64,000 bases of DNA from Myroides sp. WP-1. Lineage in GTDB: Bacteria > Bacteroidota > Bacteroidia > Flavobacteriales > Flavobacteriaceae. A program made the position numbers and the translations under genes. Shown here in pieces: positions 7,286-16,429 of this stretch; position 1 is the stretch's first letter, and each line of letters begins with the position of its first letter. The stretch lies in NCBI RefSeq assembly GCF_014145635.1, contig NZ_JACHTC010000004.1, forward strand, positions 62,001 to 126,000, written 5' to 3'. The notes below the pieces were generated by a model. That model was not told where the DNA came from. It did no database searches and worked only from the letters and a program-made list of their open reading frames with translations.

Positions 7286-8743
7286 TTAAGCCAAACAAGC
7301 CTGATGAAAAATAGACAAGCAATGCTCTAATTCTTCTAAACTAAGATGAGCAAACCCCAAGCGCATGCCTGTTAACTTCTTGCTTTGATACAACAAAGTT
7401 GTGGGAATATACAGATTGTTGAGCATACAAAACGTGCGTACCCGCATTAAATTGATCGGTTGCCTGAAGGTAATCCAAACGGCTAAATCCCCTTCGGGTA
7501 CTGTAAAATCAATGGAATCACCCCATAAAGTACGAAGAACTTCACAGCAGTAGTCGCGTCTCTCTTTGTAGATCTTGTTGACTTTCACCTGATGTCTATA
7601 CAAAGCACCCTCATCTATCAATTCCGCTAAGGTATGAGCCGTAAAATAGTTACTTTCATTCTCGAGTAAGGCCTTGTGTTTTTCTAATTCTGCGATGAGA
7701 TTTTCTGGTGCAACGATAATTCCCGTTGTAAAATCAGGAGCCAATGATTTTCCGATCGAACTGAGGTAAATCACCATACCCTTAGTATCCCCACTTAACA
7801 AAGGAAGTGGAGGGGTGTGGTTGTAGTGAAAATCAAAATTGACATCATCTTCCAAAAGAATAAATCCATAGTGTTGTGCCAGTTGCAACAGCTTCATTCG
7901 TTGTTGTGCAGGGAGGGAAAACGTCGTTGGATACTGATGGTTAACACTCAAATAAACTAGGCGGAGTGGTATTTGCTGACACAATTTTTCTAACGCATCC
8001 AAGTCAATCCCCTCTTGGAGTAAGGGAATCGGGTGCAACTGGGCTCCTGTATGTTGTAAAATGACATTGCTGCCATAATAGCTGTATTCGGTAATGGCCA
8101 CTTGATCCCCTGCCTGAAGCAAGAGCCTTACACAAAGAGATAAAGCTGAAGTTGTACTAGTTGTTGTTACTAAATTTGCCGGACTCGCCTGAATATTTCG
8201 CGTTACGTTGAGGTAATTGACTACTTGTTTTTTAAAGCGTAGTTCTGCTTTTTTTGTATAAGGATCAAAGTAGGTACTATGTTGTTTTCGCTTGAGATTG
8301 GCACTGAAGATAGCTGCAAGTTCTTCTTGAAATCCTAATCGAATGTCAGGTGTACCATCTGTAAAATAATACGTACAAGGATGTTGGTCATAGGGCAAAT
8401 CTAAACGGTTGTCTGTGCGAAAAGTATACCCTGTTGTTGGAGGAAAAGAGTGTGAGTTGCTGTGTATTTGCTGTCTAGGATGATGAACAAACGTTCCTTG
8501 ATTGGGATAGCTTACTAGCCAACCTTGCGTGGTAAGTTCGTCAAAAGCCGCAATAATAGTATTGCGGTTAACTCCTAACAGCTCTGCTAATTTTCTGCTT
8601 CCAGGTAATTTCGTTTGAACCGGAATAATATTGCGTTGAATTGCGTTGCTAAACTGATTGGCAATCTGCATATAGACGGGCGTTGTAGAAGCCTTGTCTA
8701 TTTGTATCAAGCGGTTGTACGGTATGGAAAACGATTGTGCCAT
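7286..8743 (-). CDS. MocR/PdxR-type transcriptional regulator (GntR wHTH plus aminotransferase-like domain)
   Basis: 485 residues. An N-terminal GntR-type winged helix (about residues 20-85, with LPGSRKLAELLGVNRNTII) is fused to a fold-type I aminotransferase-like domain (about 125-480). The predicted pyridoxal-phosphate lysine is Lys332 in SIGKSLAPDFTTG, and LLEDDVNFDF at about 297 holds the Asp that contacts the cofactor ring. Proteins of this type sense PLP or PLP adducts and control vitamin B6, GABA or transporter genes; the target here is not evident. It lies 40 bases downstream of the acyltransferase-like gene on the same strand and converges with dnaK. It could instead have lost DNA-linked specificity, but all key domain features are present. 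Confidence 0.88.
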   Translation of the reverse strand: MAQSFSIPYNRLIQIDKASTTPVYMQIANQFSNAIQRNIIPVQTKLPGSRKLAELLGVNRNTIIAAFDELTTQGWLVSYPNQGTFVHHPRQQIHSNSHSFPPTTGYTFRTDNRLDLPYDQHPCTYYFTDGTPDIRLGFQEELAAIFSANLKRKQHSTYFDPYTKKAELRFKKQVVNYLNVTRNIQASPANLVTTTSTTSALSLCVRLLLQAGDQVAITEYSYYGSNVILQHTGAQLHPIPLLQEGIDLDALEKLCQQIPLRLVYLSVNHQYPTTFSLPAQQRMKLLQLAQHYGFILLEDDVNFDFHYNHTPPLPLLSGDTKGMVIYLSSIGKSLAPDFTTGIIVAPENLIAELEKHKALLENESNYFTAHTLAELIDEGALYRHQVKVNKIYKERRDYCCEVLRTLWGDSIDFTVPEGDLAVWITFRQPINLMRVRTFCMLNNLYIPTTLLYQSKKLTGMRLGFAHLSLEELEHCLSIFHQACLA

Positions 8744-8783
8744 GGTTCAAGTCAAACAAAATCAATGCCCACAAAAATAAGGA

Positions 8784-9755
8784 TTATCCCCCGATTAACG
8801 CATGCGATTGCAAAAGGTTTTCAATCGTAAAGACATAACAATACTGCGGCACACTGCGCGCACCAAAACTCTCTTTCCAATAGAGTAAACCCTGATTAAG
8901 CTGTTTTGGACTACTATGACTACTGCCAAAATCAAAATAGCGCTTCGTCGATTTATATTGTTCAATAAGCGTATGCATAAGCAAATCAAGTGCCCCATTC
9001 TTATTGTCTTCCTCCTTACCAGCTATATATTGTAAATGAACCACTTGAGGATGTATAAACAGCGTTGTTCCCCCTGCAATTTCACCTTGTGCGTTGTATA
9101 CATTCATTTGTTTGATATTTTGCGGAAAAGCTTCCATCAATTGGCTGATTTCTTCTAGTGTGTGTACAGGAGTCGTGTGATAGCGCTCTTGCAAACGCGG
9201 CTCAAGTACAGCTTGCCAAAAAGAAGTAGCTGAAGGATCTTCTGCTATGTAGTATCCCTGTTTTTTTCCTTTTTGTATCATTCTTTTTCTGTTGGTATTT
9301 AGCGGATTAGGGTTTGCTAAATCCAACGTAGATAACAGTTGAACACTGAGCAAATTCCCATTCAATGCGCTGCTTAAAAAGGCGAGGTTATTGGTTGGGG
9401 TTTGGCTGTAGATAGTAGGTATTTCATTGAGAATAAGAGAGTGAATTCCCTGTGATTTACAATGTTGAGCAAGGGCTTCAATAACAGCAATAAACTGCGT
9501 AAAGGTCAAAGATGATGCATGAATAATCCCGCCATAACTCAATCCAAAATGACTGCAGAGTACTCCGTCTTCCAAATGAGCGGGAAGAAGTGCTAGTAAT
9601 TCGTTGTCTTCGTAAATTAAAAGCGAGTGATCACAAAAGCGATCTTGGTGATACTCCATAAAATCTCGGTGGAATAAAAAACTGGCATTCATTGCTTGTT
9701 GAAGCATGTTGTTCCAGTCGTTTTTAAGCTGTGAGTTGTAGTGTACTACTTTCAA
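8784..9755 (-). CDS. GNAT/FemAB-like acyltransferase
   Basis: 323 residues without signal peptide. The layout resembles the FemAB-like tandem GNAT fold: a first half with SFLFHRDFMEYHQDRF and SLLIYEDNELLALLPAH, and a second half with MNVYNAQGEIAGGTTLFIH followed by YFDFGSSHSSPKQLNQGLLYWKESFG. These motifs match proteins annotated as GNAT family N-acetyltransferases of the FemAB-like group, which transfer acyl or aminoacyl groups to small molecules or cell-envelope precursors. The substrate cannot be told from sequence. It is the upstream member of a probable two-gene unit with the MocR regulator, which suggests an amino-acid-related substrate, but that is a guess. Confidence 0.7.
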   Translation of the reverse strand: MKVVHYNSQLKNDWNNMLQQAMNASFLFHRDFMEYHQDRFCDHSLLIYEDNELLALLPAHLEDGVLCSHFGLSYGGIIHASSLTFTQFIAVIEALAQHCKSQGIHSLILNEIPTIYSQTPTNNLAFLSSALNGNLLSVQLLSTLDLANPNPLNTNRKRMIQKGKKQGYYIAEDPSATSFWQAVLEPRLQERYHTTPVHTLEEISQLMEAFPQNIKQMNVYNAQGEIAGGTTLFIHPQVVHLQYIAGKEEDNKNGALDLLMHTLIEQYKSTKRYFDFGSSHSSPKQLNQGLLYWKESFGARSVPQYCYVFTIENLLQSHALIGG

Positions 9756-9951
9756 ATTTCAATTGTGTTTTTTAGAATGACGTAGAAAGTGTAAAAATAA
9801 AGAAAAGAAAACTCAAAAATAGAAAAGAAAATGCAACTTAGAAAGAAACCTTTTTTCTAAAAGATGAAATAATTGTATAGAAAGTAGGAGGAGTTCGTAT
9901 GTATAAAAGATATAAAATTGCATAGTGAGTGTTAAAAATTAGCAGTAGTTG

Positions 9952-9990
9952 TTTTGTTAATGTTTCATCAAGTTATTTGTGGTATATTTC
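9952..9990 (+). promoter_or_regulatory. Promoter-like block conserved before both M4 peptidase genes
   Basis: TTTTGTTAA (9952-9960), then 22 bases, then TATATTTC (9983-9990), a one-mismatch version of the TAnnTTTG element. The paralogous gene downstream has the identical pair of motifs at the identical spacing (12204-12242), although the sequence between differs. Confidence 0.6.
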
Positions 9991-10026
9991 GACTTTAATT
10001 TAATTTAATCTAAATAACAAAAGCTA

Positions 10027-12066
10027 ATGAAACAAAATTATGTACGCATTCCGATTTTATATACAGCACTAGCTTCCTTTTTATGGATAGGTTCTAGCTA
10101 TGCAAATTCAATAAATGAGGATAGAACAGTTGGTGTGGAAGTATATGCTCCACAACTACCCGCTTATACACCTGTAAACGATTATGGCTCCTTTGTGATT
10201 CGCATGGATTCAAAATCTAATTGGACCGAAAAAGAGTTTTTAGCCCAAGCTCAGTCTTTTTTTGGTATGAATGAAACCAATACATTTCAATTAATACACC
10301 ATTATACTGATAATGTAGGGAAAGTACATAATACGTACCAACATTTTGTAGGACAGTATCCCGTAGAAGGGCAGATGTTTATTGTACACAGTGATGCGAA
10401 AGGACGCGTGACTTCTGTCAATGGTACTATTATTACCATTGAAAACAAAAAAAGTACATACAGCTTGCGCAGCAATGTCAAGAAAAAACCTGTGATTTCG
10501 AAAGAGAAAGCGGTGAGGATTGCGTTTAAGGCAAATCAAATCAAAATAGATCAATCCCAAGATTCCCCGATAGAAACTGTTTTTGTCAAATCGGCGAAAG
10601 AGGAAGGTCTTTTTGTTTTGGCACATAAGATTCGCGTCGATGATATAAGCGAACAGCGTTTGATGAGTAAAAATGTGTTCGTAGATGTTGAAAATGGCGC
10701 GATCGTAAACGAAGTTTCTCTTATTGCACATGCTAATGTTCGAGGTAATGGAAATGGATATTACCGTCCCAATTTACCGTTGGAGTTAACAGCCGAAAAC
10801 GGAAAGTACCAAATGGTAGATACCGACCGCAAGATTACTACATTCAACGCTGAAAATATGAGTAGTGAATGGGATTTCTACGGCGGATTAGGAGATTTGA
10901 TTGAGTCATCAACAACTACTTTTCCTCAAAGCCCTGTAAATGATTTGCATTGGGGATTAGTGAGAACCTATGATTACTACAAAGAAGTACACCATAGAAA
11001 TAGCTTTGACGGAAATGACGGAGAAATTATGGCATATTACAATCCTATTTTTTTAGATGGAGATTCAAATTCAGGTTTTCCAGACAATGCGTTTGCCATG
11101 CATAATTCCCGTGGAAATTTCTTGGTTTTTGGTCGTGGATCAGGCTACTTTAATCCGTTGGTCACTTTGGATGTAGTAGGTCATGAATTCAGTCATTTGG
11201 TTGTGGGAAATAACGGACGCGGTGGTTTGCAATACCAAGGTGAATCAGGTGCGTTAAATGAAGGATTTGCCGATGTTTTTGGTACGTCTATTGAACATTT
11301 TGCTACAAATGATGCTGATTGGCTGATTGGAGATGGTATTGTCAACTTATCTGGTTATAGCTATATGCGCAGTATGCAAGACCCTAAAAACAATCACCCA
11401 ACGAGTAAACAACCTCATACATACAAAGGACAAAACTGGGCGGATACAAGATTTGGAGCTTGGGATAATGGCGGTGTTCACGTGAATAGTGGGGTGATGA
11501 ATTACTGGTACTATTTGCTAGCTGAGGGCGGAAGCGGAATAACAGATCCGATTAAAAATACACAAAATGAAGTGATCACTCCAGCAAAAGAGTATGTCGT
11601 ATCGGGAATAGGTATACAAAAGGCAGAAAAAATTGCCTACCATACGCTGATGAGTCAATTGGGAAGTAATTCACAGTACGCTGATGCAGTTGAAGGTACT
11701 TTAACAGCTGCAATTGACCTGTTTGGTGAAGAATCTGAAGAATATTTCGCCGTTTACGATGCTTGGTACGCCGTGGGATTATTGGAATCACCAAGAGAAA
11801 ATATGGGAATAGAAGATTTTGAACTGACAGAAGAGGTGTTCAGCATGTATCCTAATCCCGTTTCAAATGGTGAATTAACTGTCTTGAGCAAGGAGGAACA
11901 GGGAACTGTTTCGTTCTACAATATGGCCGGGCAAAAAGTAACTCAAGATTTTACCGTGGAAAAAGGAGAAAATAAAATTCGCATTCCACAACTTAAAACA
12001 GGAAATTATATTGTGTTTTTTGAGAGTAAAACAAGGAAAGTGTCAACAAAGATTGTTGTGAAATAA
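10027..12066 (+). CDS. Secreted M4 (thermolysin-type) metallopeptidase with T9SS sorting domain, copy 1
   Basis: 679 residues. Signal peptide (about 1-26, ending SSYANS), then an FTP/PepSY-like propeptide (about 50-235). The M4 catalytic domain (about 280-590) carries the zinc motif HEFSH at 386-390, the third zinc ligand Glu412 in ALNEGFADVFG, and the transition-state His485 in DNGGVHVNSG. The C-terminal 75 residues begin SMYPNPVSNGELTV and match the type A sorting domain of the type IX secretion system, so the enzyme should be exported across the outer membrane and released or anchored. It is a neutral endopeptidase for extracellular protein. It is followed by a paralog on the same strand with which it shares an almost identical C-terminal region. 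Confidence 0.95.
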   Translation: MKQNYVRIPILYTALASFLWIGSSYANSINEDRTVGVEVYAPQLPAYTPVNDYGSFVIRMDSKSNWTEKEFLAQAQSFFGMNETNTFQLIHHYTDNVGKVHNTYQHFVGQYPVEGQMFIVHSDAKGRVTSVNGTIITIENKKSTYSLRSNVKKKPVISKEKAVRIAFKANQIKIDQSQDSPIETVFVKSAKEEGLFVLAHKIRVDDISEQRLMSKNVFVDVENGAIVNEVSLIAHANVRGNGNGYYRPNLPLELTAENGKYQMVDTDRKITTFNAENMSSEWDFYGGLGDLIESSTTTFPQSPVNDLHWGLVRTYDYYKEVHHRNSFDGNDGEIMAYYNPIFLDGDSNSGFPDNAFAMHNSRGNFLVFGRGSGYFNPLVTLDVVGHEFSHLVVGNNGRGGLQYQGESGALNEGFADVFGTSIEHFATNDADWLIGDGIVNLSGYSYMRSMQDPKNNHPTSKQPHTYKGQNWADTRFGAWDNGGVHVNSGVMNYWYYLLAEGGSGITDPIKNTQNEVITPAKEYVVSGIGIQKAEKIAYHTLMSQLGSNSQYADAVEGTLTAAIDLFGEESEEYFAVYDAWYAVGLLESPRENMGIEDFELTEEVFSMYPNPVSNGELTVLSKEEQGTVSFYNMAGQKVTQDFTVEKGENKIRIPQLKTGNYIVFFESKTRKVSTKIVVK

Positions 12067-12203
12067 TAGAAATAAAAGTTAATTATTTTACTTCGTATTT
12101 TTTGTTTTGAAATAATATGGTTGTTTTATTGGAGAAGTGGTTGTGTTTATTTACAGGATAAATTTATTTGTTTTTATATCGTGTTAAATATTTGTGATAA
12201 ATG

Positions 12204-12242
12204 TTTTGTTAAATGGATATTAGATAAATTTTGCTATATTTC
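12204..12242 (+). promoter_or_regulatory. Promoter-like block before M4 peptidase copy 2
   Basis: TTTTGTTAA (12204-12212), 22 bases, TATATTTC (12235-12242). Motifs and spacing are the same as upstream of copy 1. Because TATATTTC lies 40 bases before the ATG at 12282, it rules out the longer open frame that begins at 12231 as the true start. Confidence 0.6.
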
Positions 12243-12281
12243 CACAATGTTAATAACCCAAACTCAAAACAAAACAAATAC

Positions 12282-14315
12282 ATGAAAAAAAATTACGTAA
12301 AGCTTCCTTCTATGTACATAGCTTTAGCTTCCTTCCTATTGATTGGAAATAGCTATGCGGCTACTGTAGAGCTTGATAAGGTGGTTGCGGTAGAGGTCTA
12401 CGCTACACAATTACCAACTTACAAGCCGTTGAATGACTACGGCTCATTCGTTATTCGAATGGATAAGAAGACAAACCTGACAGAAGAAGAGTTCTTAGCT
12501 AAAGCCAATACTTTTTTTGGTTTAAATGAAACCAATTCCTTTAAGCTGTTAAGTACCTATACCGATGTTTTAGGTAAAGTACACAATACTTATCAGCACT
12601 TTGTTGGGCAGTATGCAGTAGAAGGACAAATGTTTATTGTACATCAGGATCAAAAAGGAAGAGTAACTTCTGTAAATGGAACTATTATTAACATAGAAAG
12701 TAAAAAGAGTTTATATAGTTTACGATCAAATGTAAATAGAAAACCAGTTATTACTTCAGATAAAGCATTGAGTATCGCACTTCAAGCTAATAAAATAGCA
12801 AGTGATAATCCATCCAATTACCCTGTAGAAACAGTATTTATTCGTTCTGCAAAAGAAGAGGGAGTATTTGTTTTAGCGCATAAAGTTCGCATTGATGATT
12901 TCTCCAATGCAAAAATGATGAGTAAAAACGTTTTCGTCGGTGTTGAAAAAGGAGAAATTGTAAATGAAATCTCCTTGTTAGCTCACGTCAATGTAACCGG
13001 TTCAGGAGATGGTTTTTATGCGAATAATTTACCGTTGGACTTAACGTTAGAAAATGGTAAATACAAATTAATCGACGCAGAAAGAAAATTAACTACTTTA
13101 GATGGAACAACACTAACAAATAAATGGGGTGTTTACATAAAAGAAGGAGCAGTATATGAGAGTGATACACCAACTTTTGCTCCAAGTCCGTCTAATGACG
13201 TTCATTGGGGATTAGCGCGTACCTATGATTATTACCGTCAAGTACACAACAGAGATAGTTATGACAACAATGGTGGAGAAATAACAGCGTATTATAACCC
13301 CGTTCTAATGGATGGAGATGATTCAGGGTTTCCTAATAACGCAGTAGCTATGTCGTCGCCATTTAACGTTCTTGTCTTTGGAAGAGGGTCAAATGACTAC
13401 AATCCATTGACAGCTTTGGATATAACAGGACATGAATTTACGCATTTAGTTGTGGATAGCAACGGAAGAGGTGGATTGCAGTATCAAGGAGAATCAGGGG
13501 CTTTAAATGAGGGGTTTGCCGATATTTTTGGAGCATCGATTGAATTCTATTCTGTTGATAATGCAGATTGGTACGTGGGAATGGGAGTCTTAAGAGATAA
13601 TACATATCCTTTTATGCGAAACATGCAAAACCCGAAAGAAGGACGTGGATATGCGAGACAACCCAATACATACAAAGGTGAATTTTGGGCAGGAACAGGA
13701 TTTATGGACTGGGACAACGGTGGGGTACACATCAATAGTGGTGTTATTAACTACTGGTACTATTTGTTAACTGAAGGAGGAAGTGGAATGACAGATCCTA
13801 TTATGGATAGCCAAGGTCAAATCATCACTCCAGCAAAAGAATATGTTGTTTCGGGCATTGGCATGCAAAGAGCAGAGAAAATTGCCTATCATACCTTAAT
13901 TACACAGTTGGGTAGAAATTCACAGTATGCTGATGCAGTTGAAGGTTCTTTAACGGCCGCAGAAGAATTGTTCGGAGAAAATTCGGAAGAGTATTTAGCC
14001 GTTTACGATGCTTGGTATGCGGTAGGTTTATTAGAAGCACCAAGAGAAAATATGGGCATTGAAGATTTTGAACTGACAGAAGAAGTATTCAGTATGTATC
14101 CGAATCCTGTTTCAAAAGGTGAATTGACTGTGTTGATTAAAGATGAAAAAGGAAGTGTTGCCTTCTTCAATATGGCAGGACAAAAAGTGACTCAAGATTT
14201 CGCGGTGGAAAAAGGAGAGAATAAAATCCAAATTCCTCAATTGAAAACCGGAAATTACATTGTTGTTTACGAAAGTAAAGAACGCAAAATAACAGAGAAA
14301 ATAATCGTAAAATAA
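12282..14315 (+). CDS. Secreted M4 (thermolysin-type) metallopeptidase with T9SS sorting domain, copy 2
   Basis: 677 residues from the ATG at 12282 (MKKNYVKLPSMYIALASF), which aligns with the start of copy 1. It has the same order: signal peptide, FTP/PepSY-like propeptide, M4 domain and type A sorting domain (SMYPNPVSKGELTV to the end). The zinc motif is HEFTH at 384-388, with the downstream ligand in ALNEGFADIFGAS and the His in DNGGVHINSGV. It is a tandem duplicate of the upstream gene, most divergent in the propeptide and in the central catalytic surface (residues about 275-300 and 400-440) and most similar in the last 150 residues. Different substrate preference is plausible. It ends at a bidirectional terminator. 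Confidence 0.95.
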   Translation: MKKNYVKLPSMYIALASFLLIGNSYAATVELDKVVAVEVYATQLPTYKPLNDYGSFVIRMDKKTNLTEEEFLAKANTFFGLNETNSFKLLSTYTDVLGKVHNTYQHFVGQYAVEGQMFIVHQDQKGRVTSVNGTIINIESKKSLYSLRSNVNRKPVITSDKALSIALQANKIASDNPSNYPVETVFIRSAKEEGVFVLAHKVRIDDFSNAKMMSKNVFVGVEKGEIVNEISLLAHVNVTGSGDGFYANNLPLDLTLENGKYKLIDAERKLTTLDGTTLTNKWGVYIKEGAVYESDTPTFAPSPSNDVHWGLARTYDYYRQVHNRDSYDNNGGEITAYYNPVLMDGDDSGFPNNAVAMSSPFNVLVFGRGSNDYNPLTALDITGHEFTHLVVDSNGRGGLQYQGESGALNEGFADIFGASIEFYSVDNADWYVGMGVLRDNTYPFMRNMQNPKEGRGYARQPNTYKGEFWAGTGFMDWDNGGVHINSGVINYWYYLLTEGGSGMTDPIMDSQGQIITPAKEYVVSGIGMQRAEKIAYHTLITQLGRNSQYADAVEGSLTAAEELFGENSEEYLAVYDAWYAVGLLEAPRENMGIEDFELTEEVFSMYPNPVSKGELTVLIKDEKGSVAFFNMAGQKVTQDFAVEKGENKIQIPQLKTGNYIVVYESKERKITEKIIVK

Positions 14316-14327
14316 ATAGATAAAAAA

Positions 14328-14354
14328 AACCGAGACTAGAATCTCGGTTTTTTT
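14328..14354 (+). terminator. Bidirectional intrinsic terminator
   Basis: AACCGAGA (14328-14335) pairs with TCTCGGTT (14342-14349), flanked by an A-run on the left and a T-run on the right. It lies between the second peptidase gene and the convergent nucleoid-protein gene and can serve both. Confidence 0.85.
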
Positions 14355-14359
14355 ATGCT

Positions 14360-15424
14360 TTATGATTTTTGCTCCTTGTTGAAGTATACTAAGTAATAGT
14401 ACATTTGTTTTTCTTCATCCCATCCCTTTTCTACAAATTTATCTGCACTTTCAGGGTTGATAAAGTCAAGCTTAATCTGAATGTTCGTATCTAAGTTAAT
14501 CACGTTTTTAATCTTCTTACGCGCATCAGAAACTGCATTATTAGCAATAGGGAACGAAGTTGTATCTTCAATACTGTATTTTTCGCCCTTATCTACTTTG
14601 TAGTTTTTGAATTCTGAAATTAAATCCGGATTGTCAATCACCTCATTTAAGAAATTCGTCTCTTCAAATTCATCGTTTTTAGCAAAGTAGTTTACAGAAC
14701 GATTCATGAACATCACTTCTTCTTTCTTGTCTTCCGCTGGTAGTACTACATCTTTTGCAAAATCTTGACAGAATTTCAAGTATTTTTTTGTCATATATGC
14801 TTCATCCTGGAAAATATCTACACTTAAAAAGTGCTCTAACCAATAGCGAGCATCATAGCGGTTGCTGTCTATGGTAAGAATTTTATATCCTTCTTCTTTT
14901 TTGTAATTAAAGATGATACAACCTTTGTCTAGCTTGTTTAAGTTGATCCCTTGTTGTAAGATCATTTCTAGGTTTGAACCGTTTTCTTGAAATTGTAAGA
15001 AGTCAGACTTGATCTCGCTTTTGAAAATTCCAATCGCATCAACTACATTGTTGTCAATAGAAGTATTTGTTAAATACGTAACATAAACTTCTCCATTTTT
15101 AATATGCGGATGATTAGATTGTTCGAACAAGTGTTTCGTTATTTTTTGAGAAATTTCATGTGCTTTATCTGTAGAAGGAGCATTGAATAATTCTGCCGCA
15201 TAATTAAACATATCGTTGAACTCTAAATCAACATCATGTACAAATTGAAAATAATTTTCTTCTTTCTCACGGAAAGGCTTGAAGAAGTATTCTTTTAAAA
15301 GAGGCGCGATTTCGTCATTTAAACTGTAAGGCTCATCTGATAAAAAGATTGCTTCATTTCTACTTTTATTTCCAACTCTATGGATAGATAAAGTTTCTAC
15401 GTGTGCATTAAAAAGGTTGATCAT
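14360..15424 (-). CDS. Nucleoid-associated protein, NdpA/YejK family
   Basis: 354 residues, soluble, no signal peptide. The N-terminus (NLFNAHVETLSIHRVGNKSRNE) and the pattern LLKEYFFKPFREKEENYFQF match the 37-kDa nucleoid-associated protein family (pfam04245), of which E. coli YejK is the type. Those proteins are found on the nucleoid, but their biochemical role is poorly known. It lies 60 bases downstream of an acidic pRiA4b ORF-3-like gene on the same strand, so the two may be co-transcribed. Family assignment is fairly firm; function is known only at the level of nucleoid association. Confidence 0.8.
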   Translation of the reverse strand: MINLFNAHVETLSIHRVGNKSRNEAIFLSDEPYSLNDEIAPLLKEYFFKPFREKEENYFQFVHDVDLEFNDMFNYAAELFNAPSTDKAHEISQKITKHLFEQSNHPHIKNGEVYVTYLTNTSIDNNVVDAIGIFKSEIKSDFLQFQENGSNLEMILQQGINLNKLDKGCIIFNYKKEEGYKILTIDSNRYDARYWLEHFLSVDIFQDEAYMTKKYLKFCQDFAKDVVLPAEDKKEEVMFMNRSVNYFAKNDEFEETNFLNEVIDNPDLISEFKNYKVDKGEKYSIEDTTSFPIANNAVSDARKKIKNVINLDTNIQIKLDFINPESADKFVEKGWDEEKQMYYYLVYFNKEQKS

Positions 15425-15484
15425 AATAGTTATATATGTAGTAGATCGTTATATAGATCTGTTATTTTTAAAATTAAAAAAAAA

Positions 15485-16030
15485 TTAATTCCAATTATCT
15501 TCCCCATAGTCTGTAAAGCTATCATCGCCTTCAAACATATCATAATCTTCCTCGTCGTAATCATCGTCAAAATCACCGAAAATATCATCGTTTGATACGG
15601 GATCTGCAGAGAATGACTTCGTAGGAATGTAGTCCGGTAAAATACCATGAGAGAATAACAATTCAGGATATAAAGCCCCTGGCTCTTCTTCTTCAACAGC
15701 AGCTAATTCAACGAAGAATGTCCACATATTAAGGAAGTCATAAACGTAGATGATTTTCGTTTGATCTTCATCTAAAACCGAATTGATAGATGTCGAAGCC
15801 ATTGTTCTTCCCGCTTGTTGATCGTCGCTCATATCAAAAAGAGAAATCTCTTCCTCTTGTTGAGTCCAACTGTCGTCACAAGCATAAAATGAAGCCGCTT
15901 CCATACCGTCAAAGCCAAATGCATTTACAATAGCATTGTGCAAATCTTCTAAGGTATCGTCCTCTACTATAGCGATGTCGCGAAAAATATCTTCCTCAGT
16001 ATCAAGGATAACTCTGAATTTATAAACCAT
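15485..16030 (-). CDS. pRiA4b ORF-3-like protein with hyperacidic tail
   Basis: 181 residues. Residues 1 to about 130 match the plasmid pRiA4b ORF-3-like family (also labelled IS1096 element passenger TnpR family): VYKFRVILDTEEDIFRDIAI, then DTLEDLHNAIVNAFGFDG and ASFYACDDSWTQQEEEISL. Residues from about 145 to the end are very rich in Asp and Glu (GDFDDDYDEEDYDMFEGDD). No function has been established that I know of. There is no transposase or inverted repeat nearby, so the name does not imply a mobile element here. A negatively charged tail next to a nucleoid-protein gene could suggest a DNA mimic, but that is speculation. Confidence 0.75.
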   Translation of the reverse strand: MVYKFRVILDTEEDIFRDIAIVEDDTLEDLHNAIVNAFGFDGMEAASFYACDDSWTQQEEEISLFDMSDDQQAGRTMASTSINSVLDEDQTKIIYVYDFLNMWTFFVELAAVEEEEPGALYPELLFSHGILPDYIPTKSFSADPVSNDDIFGDFDDDYDEEDYDMFEGDDSFTDYGEDNWN

Positions 16031-16054
16031 AATTTTTTAAACGAATTAGAACTG

Positions 16055-16062
16055 CAAATTTA
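16055..16062 (-). promoter_or_regulatory. TAnnTTTG promoter element for the pRiA4b-like/NdpA pair
   Basis: TAAATTTG on the minus strand followed by C, an exact match to the Bacteroidota -7 element. It is 25 bases upstream of the ATG at 16030. No clear -33 TTG was seen. Confidence 0.6.
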
Positions 16063-16255
16063 AAATTATTATTAACTCTTTTCTTATAAATGAGTTCTTT
16101 TTATTTGTAATCGAAGCTTCTGTTTTTTCTAGGTTGGAAATCAAAAGATTACTGTCTTTTACAATTCATCGTGCTAAAATAACAGTTCATCTACTATTAT
16201 TTTTTCTCTATTTTATATTCTCTAATCTTTGTCCTGTAAATCAAATGAAGTAGTT

Positions 16256-16429
16256 ATGAAATTTATATTTTTGATGATTGTAACACTAATACAATTCGCC
16301 TTTCAGTTTGTGACGTTATTATCTGTTAATCCAACGTATAGTGAGGAAACTTCTGTACAACTGGAAAAGGAAGAAAATAGCAATATTAGTAAGGGAATTA
16401 AAATTTATAAAAAACAAAATGAGAAATAA
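16256..16429 (+). CDS. Small membrane protein overlapping the sensor kinase gene
   Basis: 57 residues starting MKFIFLMIVTLIQFAFQF, with one strongly hydrophobic N-terminal helix (about residues 2-22) and a charged tail rich in Lys and Glu. Its stop (16427-16429) overlaps the ATG of the histidine kinase (16419) by 11 bases, which suggests translational coupling. The same frame opens earlier (16229) but the ATG at 16256 gives a clean signal-anchor. No family recognised. It could be a small regulator of the kinase or a leader peptide for its translation; whether it is really translated needs proof. Confidence 0.45.
   Translation: MKFIFLMIVTLIQFAFQFVTLLSVNPTYSEETSVQLEKEENSNISKGIKIYKKQNEK

Noticed and set aside
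12231..12281. Longer N-terminus for the second M4 peptidase
   Set aside because: The extra 17 codons include the TATATTTC promoter-like motif shared with the first gene, and the ATG at 12282 aligns with the start of copy 1 and its signal peptide.
15485..16030. Evidence of a mobile element from the IS1096 passenger TnpR family name
   Set aside because: There is no transposase, no resolvase catalytic motif, no inverted terminal repeats and no target duplication near the gene. The name reflects historical annotation only.
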